A stretch of 64,000 bases of DNA from Macrococcus carouselicus (GCF_004359515.1 NZ_SCWD01000001.1:1054001-1118000); one strand, 5' to 3'; numbered from the stretch's first letter, positions 1-10,999 are shown. Notes: a model not told the origin generated them from the letters alone. Made by a program: numbers and translations.

Positions 1-76
1 TTCACGAAAAATGCAAATATAAGAAGACGGCTATCAGTCTGAATCTATTCAGCGTCAGTTTCTGGGGCCATTAGCT

Positions 77-1312
77 TTAAACTTCAATCGACAGGTCTCT
101 GTCCACGATGACCTTGCCGTCCTTGATCACTTTCTCAGCGTGATTGATCCCGTAGTGATACGGAATATACTCGTGGTTCGGTGCATGCCAGATAACAAGA
201 TTCGCTTTGTCACCGGCGTCAATCGTACCGGCCTCCAGACCGATCGCTTTAGCAGCGTTCACTGTCACCGCATTCCAGATTTCGTTCGGTGTCAGCTTCA
301 GTTTAAGCGCCGCGATGGCCATGACCATCTGCAGATTATTCGTCACACAGCTGCCCGGATTGAAGTCTGTCGCGACAGCGATGGCACCATTATTGTCAAG
401 CATACCCCGCGCATCTGCATAGTCGTTCTTACCGAGATAGAAGGTTGTGCCCGGTAATAATACCGCAACGGTATCGCTGTTCTTCAGCATCTCTTTTCCT
501 CTGTCGCTTGCCGCCACCAAATGGTCCGCAGAAATCGCGTCTTCCTCGATGGCAAGCTCCAGTCCGCCGAGGGGATCAATTTCGTCTGCATGAATCTTGA
601 CCCGGAAGCCCGCTTCCTTGGCTTTTTGCATATAATATCTTGATTCATCAATCGTGAAGACACCTGTCTCACAGAAAATATCAGCGAAATCAGCATATTC
701 CTTCACATCAGGCAGAATGGCAATCATTTCCTCCAGAAATGCATGGCCTTCTCGCCCTTTCGGCACCGCATGCGGCCCTAAAAATGTATGCTTCATATCC
801 AGCTTATATTTATCTGCCAGTGCATGTGATACTCTCAGCTGCTTCAGTTCATTCTCTTTGTCGAGGCCGTAGCCGCTCTTGCTTTCAACTGCGAGCACGC
901 CGTGGTGCATCATCGTCAGCAGATGGTACTCCGACTTTCTGAAGAGCTCCTCCTCACTTGCTTCACGCGTCGCTCTGACCGTTGAATGAATGCCGCCGCC
1001 CTGCTCCAGGATCTCAAGATAACTCGCTCCCTGGCGCTTCAATGACATCTCGTGCTCACGCGAACCCCCGTGTACAAGGTGGGTATGCGCATCGACTAAG
1101 GACGGTGACACGACCTTACCGGTCGCATCAATCGTCTGACGCGCCTCGTAGTCTTCAGTGAACGGGCCGGCATAGATAATTCTGCCGTCTTTCACCACGA
1201 CAGTGCCGTCCTCAATGATCTTCAGTTCGTCAAGCTCTTTCCCTTTCAGCGGTCTGTCCGTCTTCTTCGGCAGAAGCAGCTGACCGATATGCTGAATCAG
1301 TAAATCATTCAT
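77..1312 (-). CDS. hutI: Imidazolonepropionase
   Basis: Third enzyme of histidine degradation: hydrolyses 4-imidazolone-5-propanoate to N-formimidoyl-L-glutamate in the cytoplasm. The 411-residue protein has the amidohydrolase metal-binding HTHLVHGG segment near residue 76, a second metal region around KIHADE (about 240) and the conserved TDFNPGS block near 316. Length is normal for the family. Its start overlaps the hutU stop by four bases (ATGA), so the two are cotranscribed and probably translationally coupled, hutU first. Histidase (hutH), the first enzyme, is not in this window; in staphylococci it lies elsewhere (family knowledge). Confidence 0.96.
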   Translation of the reverse strand: MNDLLIQHIGQLLLPKKTDRPLKGKELDELKIIEDGTVVVKDGRIIYAGPFTEDYEARQTIDATGKVVSPSLVDAHTHLVHGGSREHEMSLKRQGASYLEILEQGGGIHSTVRATREASEEELFRKSEYHLLTMMHHGVLAVESKSGYGLDKENELKQLRVSHALADKYKLDMKHTFLGPHAVPKGREGHAFLEEMIAILPDVKEYADFADIFCETGVFTIDESRYYMQKAKEAGFRVKIHADEIDPLGGLELAIEEDAISADHLVAASDRGKEMLKNSDTVAVLLPGTTFYLGKNDYADARGMLDNNGAIAVATDFNPGSCVTNNLQMVMAIAALKLKLTPNEIWNAVTVNAAKAIGLEAGTIDAGDKANLVIWHAPNHEYIPYHYGINHAEKVIKDGKVIVDRDLSIEV

Positions 1313-2970
1313 ACCTTATCACTCCCCGTAATCATCGGAATATGGATGCCGCGTTCCTTGGCAACATCTACAGCAATATCATAACCCGCATCCGCATGAC
1401 GGACAACACCCATGCCCGGGTCAGTCGTCAGCACGCGCTCCAGTCTGCGGTCCGCACGTTCTGAGCCGTCAGCGACGATCACCATTCCGGCATGCAGCGA
1501 GTACCCCATCCCCACACCGCCGCCGTGATGGAATGAGATCCATGAGCCGCCCGCTGCTGTATTGATGAGCGCGTTCAGGACTGCCCAGTCACCCACTGCA
1601 TCACTGCCGTCCTTCATGGACTCTGTCTCGCGGTTCGGACTTGCGACAGACCCTGAATCGAGATGGTCACGGCCGATGACAATCGGCGCGGAGATCTCAC
1701 CTTCACGCACGAGACGGTTCAGCGCGAGACCCATCTTGACACGTTCACCGTAACCGAGCCATGCGATACGTGCCGGTAAGCCCTGGTATGCGATTTTTTC
1801 CTGTGCCAGATCCAGCCAGCGCAGCAGTTTCCCGTTATCCGGGAAGAGCTTTCTCATCTCTTCATCCGCACGTTCGATATCTTTCGGATCCCCGCTGAGC
1901 GCCGCAAAACGGAACGGTCCTTTACCCTCACAGAAGAGTGGTCGGATATAGGCAGGGACGAAGCCCGGAAAATCAAAGGCATTCTCGACTCCATTGTTGA
2001 ACGCGACCTGACGGATGTTGTTACCGTAGTCAAATGCCACAGCTCCGTTCTGCTGGAACTGGAGCATATATTCAACGTGCCTGGCCATCGATGCTTCAGC
2101 TAACTCGACATATTTCTTCGGATCATCTTCACGTAGCTTCGCTGCTTCCTCAAGTGAATAGCCCTGCGGCACATAACCGTTCAGCGGGTCGTGAGCGCTT
2201 GTCTGGTCCGTGATGACATCAATCCTGAAGCCTTTGTCCAGTATCGCCTTATGCGTATCAACCGCGTTGCCGACAAGACCGATAGAGAGTGCCTCGCCCT
2301 TCTCGCGTGCTGCCTCAGCGAGACGCAGCGCCTCGTCCAGATCACGTGTCTTGACGTCTGTATAGCGCGTTTCAATCCGTTTATCGATACGGCTTTCGTC
2401 AACGTCGACACCGATGACGACACCGCCGTTCATCGTCACGGCAAGCGGCTGTGCACCTCCCATACCGCCGAGACCGGCAGTCAGTGTCACAGTCCCTTTC
2501 AGGCTGCCACCGAAGTGCTGGTTCGCCAGCTCAGCAAATGTCTCGTAAGTCCCCTGGACAATCCCTTGAGACCCGATATAGATCCAGCTTCCTGCTGTCA
2601 TCTGGCCGTACATCATCAGGCCTTTCTTATCCAGCTCGTGGAAATGCTCCCAGTTGGCCCATTTAGGCACCAGTACTGAGTTTGACAGCAGTACGCGCGG
2701 TGCCTCGTCATGCGTCTTGAAGACCGCGACCGGTTTTCCTGACTGAATCAGCAGGGTCTCATCCGCCTCCAGATTTCTCAGCGTCTCGACAATCGCATCG
2801 AAGCTCTCCCAGTTACGCGCCGCCTTGCCGATACCCCCGTAGACCACCAGACTCTCCGGATGCTCTGCCACTTCAGGATCCAGATTGTTATAGAGCATAC
2901 GGAGAACCGCTTCCTGCTCCCATCCTTTACATTCGATTTCAAGACCTTTTTTCGCCCGGATATTTCTCAT
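1309..2970 (-). CDS. hutU: Urocanate hydratase
   Basis: Second enzyme of histidine degradation: NAD+-dependent hydration of urocanate to 4-imidazolone-5-propanoate. The 553-residue sequence is a full-length urocanase, with [14 protein letters not shown] near residue 44, [22 protein letters not shown] near 122, the glycine-rich [12 protein letters not shown] nucleotide-binding segment near 163, and the C-terminal [15 protein letters not shown] block. It is the first gene of the hutU-hutI unit and diverges from the LysR gene at 3112, which is the expected position for its regulator. Start ATG at 2970 is preceded by an AAGGGGCG ribosome site. Confidence 0.97.
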   Translation of the reverse strand: MRNIRAKKGLEIECKGWEQEAVLRMLYNNLDPEVAEHPESLVVYGGIGKAARNWESFDAIVETLRNLEADETLLIQSGKPVAVFKTHDEAPRVLLSNSVLVPKWANWEHFHELDKKGLMMYGQMTAGSWIYIGSQGIVQGTYETFAELANQHFGGSLKGTVTLTAGLGGMGGAQPLAVTMNGGVVIGVDVDESRIDKRIETRYTDVKTRDLDEALRLAEAAREKGEALSIGLVGNAVDTHKAILDKGFRIDVITDQTSAHDPLNGYVPQGYSLEEAAKLREDDPKKYVELAEASMARHVEYMLQFQQNGAVAFDYGNNIRQVAFNNGVENAFDFPGFVPAYIRPLFCEGKGPFRFAALSGDPKDIERADEEMRKLFPDNGKLLRWLDLAQEKIAYQGLPARIAWLGYGERVKMGLALNRLVREGEISAPIVIGRDHLDSGSVASPNRETESMKDGSDAVGDWAVLNALINTAAGGSWISFHHGGGVGMGYSLHAGMVIVADGSERADRRLERVLTTDPGMGVVRHADAGYDIAVDVAKERGIHIPMITGSDKV

Positions 2971-3111
2971 CTCAAACGCCCCTTTTATTATCAGAATTTT
3001 CTTTGCACCTTTATTATAGATCCTTTATTCATAGATAACTAATATCAAAATTTTATTTATTGATAGTTAAAAGCTATAATTAAAATAAAAAGAATAGTAC
3101 GGAGGCCCGTC

Positions 3112-3981
3112 ATGAAAATCATACAGCTTGAATATTTCATCAAGGTCGTTGAGCTGAACAGCTTCACAAAAGCGGCCCAGGTGCTCCATATCAGCCAGCC
3201 GTCTCTTACGGCCGCCATCAAGAAGCTGGAAAATGAGCTCGACTACCCGCTGCTGAACCGGACGACTAAAGAAATCAAGATCACGGAAAAAGGTATTCTC
3301 TTCTATCAGTATGCTGCGGAACTTGTAAGTCACTATCAACAGACGGCAGAGAAGATGTATGACTTAAAGCGGAGCGCTGAACCGAAGATCAAGCTTTCCA
3401 TTCTCGAATCCACAGCGCAGTGGATTTCATCTGTCACCCAGCAGCATCACCGGGAGTACCCCGATCAGAGCTATCAGATCACCGAAATGATGGATCATTC
3501 GCAGATCATACAGCGTCTCATCAGTTATGATGACCAGCTTGCCCTCTCCAACGAAGCCATCCATCATGCGGATATTGAATCAATCCAGCTCTATGAAGAA
3601 GACTATCTGCTCCTTGTGCCGCCGGAAGAATTCGAGGACGACGCGATTTCACTGCAAGGTCTGCCGCTCATTCTGCCGAACAAGCAGTATCAGGTCCGCA
3701 AACATCTGGATGACTATTTCACACGCCTTAACTATCGTATGAACATCGTCATGGAGGTTGACCGTTTCGAGGCGGCGACCTATTTCGTCAGAAACGGCAT
3801 GGGTTACGCCGTCATTCCGCGCGTCTACTATCAGTCACTGAATGCTGATTATCTGTCAGTCATTCCGATATCACCCAGTCTCAGCCGTTCCATCTATATC
3901 AATTACGCCAAAAAAAGAAAGCACTCAGAACGAGTGCTTTCCCTGGTACGACTCTGCCAGAATTACTGGGCGATCCGGTAG
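3112..3981 (+). CDS. LysR-family transcriptional regulator of the hut genes
   Basis: A 289-residue LysR regulator. The N-terminal winged HTH (about residues 3-60) contains the typical FTKAAQVLHISQPSLTAAIKKLE helix pair, written here only as the family hallmark; the rest is a LysR substrate-binding domain. It is divergent from hutU and convergent with hutG, so it is inferred to control histidine utilisation, with urocanate or another pathway intermediate as inducer. Its last 19 bases overlap the 3' end of hutG on the other strand. An intrinsic terminator for hutG is embedded in its 3' coding region (3917-3941). The intergenic region upstream has an imperfect TAACTA/TAGTTA inverted repeat that could be its operator. 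Confidence 0.88.
   Translation: MKIIQLEYFIKVVELNSFTKAAQVLHISQPSLTAAIKKLENELDYPLLNRTTKEIKITEKGILFYQYAAELVSHYQQTAEKMYDLKRSAEPKIKLSILESTAQWISSVTQQHHREYPDQSYQITEMMDHSQIIQRLISYDDQLALSNEAIHHADIESIQLYEEDYLLLVPPEEFEDDAISLQGLPLILPNKQYQVRKHLDDYFTRLNYRMNIVMEVDRFEAATYFVRNGMGYAVIPRVYYQSLNADYLSVIPISPSLSRSIYINYAKKRKHSERVLSLVRLCQNYWAIR
3917..3941 (-). terminator. Intrinsic terminator of hutG, inside the LysR coding sequence
   Basis: Perfect 10-bp stem (GAAAGCACTC / GAGTGCTTTC) with a 5-nt loop, followed on the minus strand by seven T residues. It lies 22 bp past the hutG stop, so hutG transcription ends within the opposing lysR gene. Confidence 0.8.
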
Positions 3982-4859
3982 AGCAGGTGGGCAGCGAGTT
4001 TCGCTGTCCGGTTATCAGCATCATATGCCGGGTTCACTTCTGCAATGCTGACTGATGGAACTTTACCCGACTGCATCACAATCTGACTCAGACGCGCCAC
4101 CACCTGCGGCGTCAGACCGAAGACAGCTGAAGCGCTGACACCCGGTGCATAGGCACTGTCAATAACGTCCATACAGATGGTGAAGAGAATGACGTCATGT
4201 GCACGGATAAATTCATGCAGCTGACGTTCCACGTCCTCACTGACGTGCTCAAGGTGATCCGCCAGCACATAAGACGTTCTGTTCGCTGCCGCATAATCAA
4301 AGAGTGCCTGTGTATTGCCCGCCTCCTGGATGCCGAGCACGAAATAACGGAGCGCATCATCTTCCTCCAGCATATATCTGAAGCTCGTCCCGGATGTAGG
4401 TGACACTTCCTCACGGTTATCGAAATGCGCATCGATATTGATGACGCCAATCTTCTGCTTCTTATATACCTGCTTCATCGCCATGTACTGTGCATACGCG
4501 ATATCATGGCCGCCACCGACAAGAAGGGTCAGCCGGCTGTCCTTCATCAGGCCAGCAGCTATCTCCGCATACTCCCTCTGCGTCTCAATCAAAGTGTCAT
4601 GGTCATGCACGACATTGCCGTAATCACTTACATCGACACGGGCCGGAAGCCCGGCGAATGCCCGGCGGATGGCATCCGGCCCTGCTGCTGCACCCATGCG
4701 GCCTTTGTTCAGCCTGACCCCTTCATCAATAGCGTAGCCGAGCCACGCAACATCTGCCTGCCTGCTGAACTTCACCGTCTGAAACTGTCTGAAATGTGCC
4801 GGCACGTCTTCACTATCGAGACGCCCCGTCCATAATGTCTGATCTGCTTCCTGATGCAT
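3963..4859 (-). CDS. hutG: Formimidoylglutamase
   Basis: Last hut enzyme: hydrolyses N-formimidoyl-L-glutamate to glutamate and formamide. It belongs to the arginase/ureohydrolase family. The Mn-binding motifs are visible: GGGHDIAY near residue 117, DAHFD near 145 (in INIDAHFDNRE), and CMDVIDSAYAPGVSA near 231. At 298 residues it is slightly shorter than typical 310-residue staphylococcal HutG but has all motifs. It starts 12 bp after the flavoprotein gene on the same strand with a GGGGGA ribosome site, so these two form a unit separate from hutUI. Terminated by the hairpin at 3917-3941. Confidence 0.95.
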   Translation of the reverse strand: MHQEADQTLWTGRLDSEDVPAHFRQFQTVKFSRQADVAWLGYAIDEGVRLNKGRMGAAAGPDAIRRAFAGLPARVDVSDYGNVVHDHDTLIETQREYAEIAAGLMKDSRLTLLVGGGHDIAYAQYMAMKQVYKKQKIGVINIDAHFDNREEVSPTSGTSFRYMLEEDDALRYFVLGIQEAGNTQALFDYAAANRTSYVLADHLEHVSEDVERQLHEFIRAHDVILFTICMDVIDSAYAPGVSASAVFGLTPQVVARLSQIVMQSGKVPSVSIAEVNPAYDADNRTAKLAAHLLYRIAQ

Positions 4860-4871
4860 ACTGATTCCCCC

Positions 4872-6329
4872 TTATTTAATACGCGAATAAAATGCTTTGA
4901 CGACCCTTCTTGCTTCCAGCAGCAGTTCATGTACACCGTTGTTCTTAAAATTGACGCCGCCCGTCATCTGACCGAGCGCTACAAAGTTATCCAGTACGCC
5001 GTATTTCGGACTGATGATCCTGCTGTCCTCGGGCAGCACCTGGATACCACCGTCATGATGCGGTGCAATCAGCCCGTCATTCAGCAGTCCTTCTATCATG
5101 GCATCCGGCTCTGTCTGACTGAGATGTCTCGCCGGCCCTGTTGCATTGATGACGTAATGGACGCGGTCTTCCGTGCCATCCTCGTAGTGAAGTCTGAACT
5201 TGCGGTATTTATATTCAACAGCTTTCAGTCCTGCCTTGATGACCACTTCGTTATTCTCAAGCTGGTCAGTCAGCTCCTCGGCGCTCGGCTCAGGCATCGG
5301 ATTGGAATAGTGGTCGATGAACGGTGCATATTCCTGCTGATACCGTTCTTTGTCCTCAAGTGTCATATACGGCCAGATCAGCGGTGCCTCCCACATCATC
5401 TGATAGATGGCTGACTGCAGGGCGCCGATTGCCGTGTGATTTTTCAGGTCAAACTGCATAGCGTTCAGCGGATTTCTGCGGGACACGCCGTAGAACCTGC
5501 TGATGTCAATCCCCTGATGCTCGCATTCCTGCTTGAACAGCTCAACTATTTTTTCAAGCGGGATGAAGTCATTGTTCTTCTTACGGACCTTACGGAACGC
5601 AGCGCCCGTGAAGTACTTGAACTTATAAGTCACCATCTTCCCCCGGACAGACTGCACTTCACCAGAATGCGAGGCAACGATCACCTGACGCGCGCCTTCC
5701 TGATGCAGATAGCGGATGCAGTCGAGTCCGCTGAGCCCGGCACCTATGATGGCATAATCCTTATCAGGTTCAACGTCAAGCGTGTAGAGCGGATATGGCC
5801 AGGCGATATAGTTCTCTGTCCCCTCAAGTTGATACGGATCTTTCGGGTACAGCTGACCGCTCGTCATAAAGACGTAATCGAACTTGTAGCTATCTTCCTG
5901 AGTGTGCAGCGTATAGCCGTCCCCTTCTTTCTTCACCGCTCTGATATGATTCGTCACAACCGTCACTTTACCTTTTCTGACGTGTCCCTCAAACTGATCC
6001 TTCATATAATGACCGAACAGCTGCCGCGAGAAGTAGATATTACCTTCCGCATTAGTGTTGTCACCTTCACGGTTCTGAATCTCTTCAAGCGAGCGGTTCT
6101 TCTCCACCCATTTGAGGAAATCATCCGGGCTGCTCCGTTTCATGGACAGCTGGTTGGCGGGATAATTCAGCAGCAGCTCCACATCCTCATACTGGAATGC
6201 GCGTCCCTTCCCCATATATTTCTGGTCGTCAAAGACCGTGATATCCATCTTCCTGCTGAGTTTGTCGTTCATTAGATATTTGAGGACATGCGTCCCAGCT
6301 ACGCCGCCACCGATAATTGCGAGTTTCAT
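4872..6329 (-). CDS. FAD/NAD(P)-binding flavoprotein of unknown substrate
   Basis: A 485-residue protein starting MKLAIIGGGVAGTHVL, a Rossmann dinucleotide fold (GxGxxG), with a second nucleotide site at AIIGAGLSGLDCIRYL near residue 190. It resembles the FAD/NAD(P)-binding domain proteins (NAD_binding_9 type, related to lysine/ornithine N-hydroxylase folds) found next to hutG in staphylococci. The substrate is unknown; an oxidoreductase role tied to the hut locus is inference. An in-frame upstream extension to 6521 would run over the start of the divergent lipoprotein gene. The start at 6329 has a proper GAAAGGAAG ribosome site and puts the GxGxxG at the N terminus, so it was chosen. Confidence 0.8.
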   Translation of the reverse strand: MKLAIIGGGVAGTHVLKYLMNDKLSRKMDITVFDDQKYMGKGRAFQYEDVELLLNYPANQLSMKRSSPDDFLKWVEKNRSLEEIQNREGDNTNAEGNIYFSRQLFGHYMKDQFEGHVRKGKVTVVTNHIRAVKKEGDGYTLHTQEDSYKFDYVFMTSGQLYPKDPYQLEGTENYIAWPYPLYTLDVEPDKDYAIIGAGLSGLDCIRYLHQEGARQVIVASHSGEVQSVRGKMVTYKFKYFTGAAFRKVRKKNNDFIPLEKIVELFKQECEHQGIDISRFYGVSRRNPLNAMQFDLKNHTAIGALQSAIYQMMWEAPLIWPYMTLEDKERYQQEYAPFIDHYSNPMPEPSAEELTDQLENNEVVIKAGLKAVEYKYRKFRLHYEDGTEDRVHYVINATGPARHLSQTEPDAMIEGLLNDGLIAPHHDGGIQVLPEDSRIISPKYGVLDNFVALGQMTGGVNFKNNGVHELLLEARRVVKAFYSRIK

Positions 6330-6435
6330 TTCATTCTTCCTTTCGCATGCATTTAGTTCCATCATACCGCACTTCAGTTGCGGATGAACCGTTATTATCA
6401 TTATACTAAAGACAGATGAAATTCGGAGGCCGATT

Positions 6436-7149
6436 ATGTACAGAAAATTAACAGCTGGATTACTGGCAACAGCCCTTCTTGCCGGCTGCCAGTCAGATAA
6501 GGAAATCAAAGTGACAGACACCCCTTCTCAGATCAAGGCGGCGCAGGAGGCGAAAAAGGATGTGAAATCCTATTCCTCGTCCTATAGGAACAAGGTGCTG
6601 GAAAACGGCACAGAATCAAATACTTATCTCAGCCTGAAGAAAGACACAGATGACAACCAGGAAGTGACGGTCAGGAATCAGGAGGAGAACGGCAAGTTCT
6701 ACGTCTATGACAACAAAGCAATTCTGCAGCAGAACGGTGAATGGATAGATGCGACGAAACTGGGCGGTTCGCAGCTGCTGACGATGACGGCACCGCTCCT
6801 CTACAACGAGCAGTTCAAGCTGCTGAATAAGCTGCAGGATGCGAAATATTCTGAAGGCACACTGACGGAGACCCTCTCAAGCTATGAACAGTACCTGAAA
6901 GTGTTCGGTCAGGAGAAGAATGACAGGAAGGCCATCCAGGACCTGCAGAAGCAGTTCCCGGAGATCCATAATAAGATCACCGTCAGCTTCAACAAGAACA
7001 ATCAGATAGAGAAAATCACCAATGAACTGACGCTGAAGAACAGCAAGACAACCATCCAGAATGATGCCGTCACGACGTTCACTGATATCAATAACATCAA
7101 ACTTGATATCCCGAACGAGGTGAAGCAGGCAGAAACCGTCGGAAAATAA
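6436..7149 (+). CDS. Secreted lipoprotein of unknown function
   Basis: A 237-residue lipoprotein: MYRK, a hydrophobic stretch, then lipobox LLAGC with Cys18, the predicted lipid-anchored residue. The mature part is hydrophilic and Lys/Asn/Gln-rich, with a Ser/Tyr-rich SYSSSYRNK region and no cofactor or catalytic motif I recognise; it resembles the DUF6612-type lipoproteins. It would face the outside of the membrane. The ribosome site is TTCGGAGG before ATG. It diverges from the flavoprotein gene and converges with the MFS gene. Specific function unknown. Confidence 0.8.
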   Translation: MYRKLTAGLLATALLAGCQSDKEIKVTDTPSQIKAAQEAKKDVKSYSSSYRNKVLENGTESNTYLSLKKDTDDNQEVTVRNQEENGKFYVYDNKAILQQNGEWIDATKLGGSQLLTMTAPLLYNEQFKLLNKLQDAKYSEGTLTETLSSYEQYLKVFGQEKNDRKAIQDLQKQFPEIHNKITVSFNKNNQIEKITNELTLKNSKTTIQNDAVTTFTDINNIKLDIPNEVKQAETVGK

Positions 7150-7154
7150 AGAAA

Positions 7155-7176
7155 AGCTGAAGCGATTGCTTCAGCT
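7155..7176 (-). terminator. Terminator of the MFS transporter gene
   Basis: Nine-bp perfect stem AGCTGAAGC / GCTTCAGCT with a GATT loop; on the minus strand it is followed by TTTTCTTTATTTT. It overlaps the MFS stop codon (7171-7173) and may also act for the convergent lipoprotein gene. Confidence 0.75.
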
Positions 7177-8586
7177 CTTCTGCTCTTCCGGCGGAACACT
7201 GCGTGTGATGAAGAAAGACATGACCAGACCGGTAACGACCAGGAATGTCGCAAACCAGTACGAATGATGGACACCGGTTGTCAGCGCGTTATTGAGCTGG
7301 CCTGTGGTCGGCTGACTGATTCCTTTCAGCGCCTGGTTCTGCCCATGCGTCATGATACTGATGAAGATGGAGACGCCCATCGCACCCGCTAGCGGCTGCA
7401 TCATATTGCTGATGGCCGTGCCGTGCGGATAGAGATGTTTCGGCAGCTGGTTCAGTGCGTTCGTGCTGCTCGGCATCATGATCATCGAGATGCTCACCAT
7501 AAGGAAGATATAAGCAATGATAAAGACATACATCGGGATACCTGGATGGATCAATGAATAGAAGAGCATCACCAAGGAAAGCACCGTCAGTCCCGGAATG
7601 ATCATCTTGCGCGGCCCGGTCCTGTCAAAGATCCGGCCCATGACAGGGGACAGGAGACCGTTCAGCAGAGCACCCGGCAGCAAGATCATGCCGACGACCT
7701 TCGCTGAGAATTCCATCGGCCCCTGCAGATAGATGGGCATCACAATGTTCGATGCGAACATAGCCATGACGACGACAGCAAAGATAAACATACCCCGGCT
7801 GTAGTTCGCGTACTTGAAGACAGAGAGGTCAAGCATCGGATCGGCGAGCTTCCGCTGACGCAGACCGAACGCAATAAGCGCGGCTGTCCCGAGAATAATC
7901 GTCGTAAGGACAACAGGATTCAGAAATCCGCCTGCGCTTGTACTGACAGAGCTGAAATCATAGATGACACTCGCAACACCGAGCGATGACAGGACGCCGG
8001 ACAGCAGATCGATCTTCGGCTTCGTCACCTCAGTGACATTCTCAAGGTAACGGTAGGCGAGCAGGATCGATCCGATGACGAACGGCGCGACAAAGAAGAA
8101 GAGCCAGCGCCAGCCGAAGAAGTCGACGATGATACCGGATAATGTCGGACCGATAGCCGGTGCGAACATCATGACCAGTCCGAAGTTTCCCATCGCCTTC
8201 CCCCGCTCATGCGGTTCAAAGAGCAGAAGCATCGCCGTCATGATTGTCGGTATGAGCAGCCCCGTCCCAGCCGCCTGGATCATCCGACCTAAGAGCAGCA
8301 TCTGGAAGTTGACCGCGAAGCCGGCAATCAGCGTACCCATGAGAAAGACCGTCATCAGACCCATGAACATTCTCCGGGTCGAAAACCACTGCACAAGAGA
8401 AGCGGACAGCGGCATCAGCATCCCCATCACCAGCATGAAGCCGGTCGCAAGCCACTGGACTGTCGGTGCATCCACCTTGAAGTAATGCATCAGCTCAGTC
8501 AGCGCAATATTGAGGAGCGTTTCGTTCAGAAATGTGAAGAACGCCCCTGTCATAAAGATATACATGATCATATAGGATTTTTTCAT
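7171..8586 (-). CDS. MFS multidrug exporter, DHA2 (EmrB/QacA, LmrB-like) family
   Basis: A 471-residue polytopic membrane protein with about 14 hydrophobic segments, the size of DHA2 drug:H+ antiporters. Visible signatures are WLATGFMLVMGMLMPL (helix 2), LLGRMIQAAGTGLLIP (the helix-4/motif B region) and FAPAIGPTLSGIIVD (motif C, antiporter). Substrate cannot be told; LmrB, SdrM and NorB are family relatives. The start at 8586 (MKKSYMIMYIF) has a GAAAGGAAAC ribosome site; a longer frame to 8739 lacks one and adds polar residues. A GAGACGTCTC palindrome lies 21 bp upstream, suggesting a TetR-type repressor, but no tetR gene is adjacent. Confidence 0.88.
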   Translation of the reverse strand: MKKSYMIMYIFMTGAFFTFLNETLLNIALTELMHYFKVDAPTVQWLATGFMLVMGMLMPLSASLVQWFSTRRMFMGLMTVFLMGTLIAGFAVNFQMLLLGRMIQAAGTGLLIPTIMTAMLLLFEPHERGKAMGNFGLVMMFAPAIGPTLSGIIVDFFGWRWLFFFVAPFVIGSILLAYRYLENVTEVTKPKIDLLSGVLSSLGVASVIYDFSSVSTSAGGFLNPVVLTTIILGTAALIAFGLRQRKLADPMLDLSVFKYANYSRGMFIFAVVVMAMFASNIVMPIYLQGPMEFSAKVVGMILLPGALLNGLLSPVMGRIFDRTGPRKMIIPGLTVLSLVMLFYSLIHPGIPMYVFIIAYIFLMVSISMIMMPSSTNALNQLPKHLYPHGTAISNMMQPLAGAMGVSIFISIMTHGQNQALKGISQPTTGQLNNALTTGVHHSYWFATFLVVTGLVMSFFITRSVPPEEQKS

Positions 8587-8603
8587 TGCGTTTCCTTTCA
8601 TTT

Positions 8604-8618
8604 TTAGAGACGTCTCAA
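8604..8618 (-). promoter_or_regulatory. Candidate operator of the MFS gene
   Basis: A 10-bp perfect palindrome GAGACGTCTC (8607-8616) with matching TT/AA outer bases lies just upstream of the MFS ribosome site. Position and symmetry fit a repressor operator; the cognate protein is unknown. Confidence 0.4.
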
Positions 8619-8862
8619 TCACAGACCGAGTTTTCGTTATTATCCACTTTAACATAGTAACGAATGAATGGACCTTAAAAAAGTTCATCGTACCGTCATA
8701 AAAACCAACAGCCGTGACGCAAATATAAGAACACAGCAAAGACAGTCAGCAGGAGCTCTATGTGATCTGTCAGTCAGGCATGCGCAGCATATCAGCGAAC
8801 AGCCTGATTTAATGAGGAGATCAGACACAGGAATCCCTGCCCATCATCCTGCTGACTAAAAA

Positions 8863-8890
8863 GAAGCGTGAGACCTCGGTCTTACGCTTC
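8863..8890 (-). terminator. Terminator of NTF2-like gene A
   Basis: Thirteen-bp stem with one G-T pair (GAAGCGTGAGACC / GGTCTTACGCTTC), 2-nt apparent loop, followed on the minus strand by TTTTTAG. Confidence 0.85.
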
Positions 8891-8894
8891 TCTC

Positions 8895-9245
8895 TTATTC
8901 CAGTTCCTCAGTGTAGAAACTGACTAGCTTATACGATTTTCCAGAGCGGTGGAACGTCATAAACCAGACGACCTTTTCTTTCCTGTCGCTCTCTTCAATC
9001 TCCCGGCTCACTTCAATGAACGCCAGAATCCTTTCCTGAGCATTTGTCTTATAGACAATATCGAAATCCCAGTTACAGGTCTCCATCACTTTATTCTCAA
9101 TGACATGGAGCAGCGCTGGACGGTCCAGGTTACGCCGGGTGCCGTCTGATTCCACTACTGAACTGTAAATCTCATCGGCCATGATCTGATCAATAGCTGA
9201 TATGTCTTTTTTCTTTACTGCAATTAAAAATTCAAAATATGGCAT
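8895..9245 (-). CDS. NTF2-like (SnoaL/DUF4440-type) protein, paralogue A
   Basis: A 116-residue cytoplasmic protein with no signal or membrane segment. The pattern (N-terminal helices with KKKDISAIDQIMADE, a central RRNLDRPALLHVIENK, then strand-rich WDFDIVYKTNAQERILAF and KVVWFMTFHRSGKSYKLV) resembles the cone-shaped NTF2/SnoaL fold used by small isomerases, immunity proteins and ligand-binding proteins. A close paralogue is at 11835-12188; both begin MPYFEFLIA and keep WDFDIVYKTN and EKVVWFMTF. No catalytic residues can be assigned. Ribosome site AGAGGAGAG before ATG. It shares a 21-bp upstream motif with the paralogue (see 9424). Confidence 0.75.
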   Translation of the reverse strand: MPYFEFLIAVKKKDISAIDQIMADEIYSSVVESDGTRRNLDRPALLHVIENKVMETCNWDFDIVYKTNAQERILAFIEVSREIEESDRKEKVVWFMTFHRSGKSYKLVSFYTEELE

Positions 9246-9423
9246 AACTCTCTCCTCTAGTTAATCAATACGTGCGTGACATTTACTACTGAAATATCAA
9301 GATAGACCTGCATTCTGACAGCCATTATTGATTTCTATTTTATGGTTTCATATTATTATAGCAGCATTTCAGAGAAGATATCACTTAATTTTTTATGCCA
9401 TCTCAAATAATTAATTCTGCTTA

Positions 9424-9444
9424 TTGCATACATAACGCATATAA
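9424..9444 (-). promoter_or_regulatory. 21-bp motif shared upstream of both NTF2-like genes (copy 1)
   Basis: TTGCAT...CGCATATAA block, identical at 18 of 21 positions to 12329-12349. Both copies lie 140-180 bp upstream of a paralogue start in the same orientation, suggesting a common regulator binding site or promoter element. Confidence 0.45.
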
Positions 9445-9504
9445 GTGTACATCTTGTTTTCCCCTGAGAAATCATCACTTGATTCCCGGATTTCTCTTTT
9501 TGAA

Positions 9505-10971
<1,467 letters not shown>

Positions 10972-10979
10972 TTATATTA

Positions 10980-10999
10980 TAATTATACCGGTATAATTA
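10980..10999. promoter_or_regulatory. Perfect 20-bp palindrome, probable GntR operator for bglA
   Basis: TAATTATACCGGTATAATTA is a perfect inverted repeat centred in the bglA/gntR intergenic region, 39 bp upstream of bglA. The form (AT-rich arms around a CCGG centre) fits operators of GntR/HutC-type sugar regulators. Confidence 0.75.

Larger units (their letters stand above)
8587..8894. other. Gene-poor interval between the MFS gene and the NTF2-like gene
   Basis: About 300 bp holding the MFS operator-like palindrome at one end and the terminator 8863-8890 at the other. A 63-codon plus-strand frame at 8668 has no ribosome site and no recognisable product. Nothing else supported. Confidence 0.5.

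Noticed and set aside
1-76. Possible terminator of the hut operon at the window start
   Set aside because: Only weak complementarity (about 5 bp) and no T-tract could be found; the region is too short to judge.
8668-8859. 63-codon plus-strand open frame
   Set aside because: No ribosome site, no family resemblance, lies in promoter/terminator DNA between two minus-strand genes.
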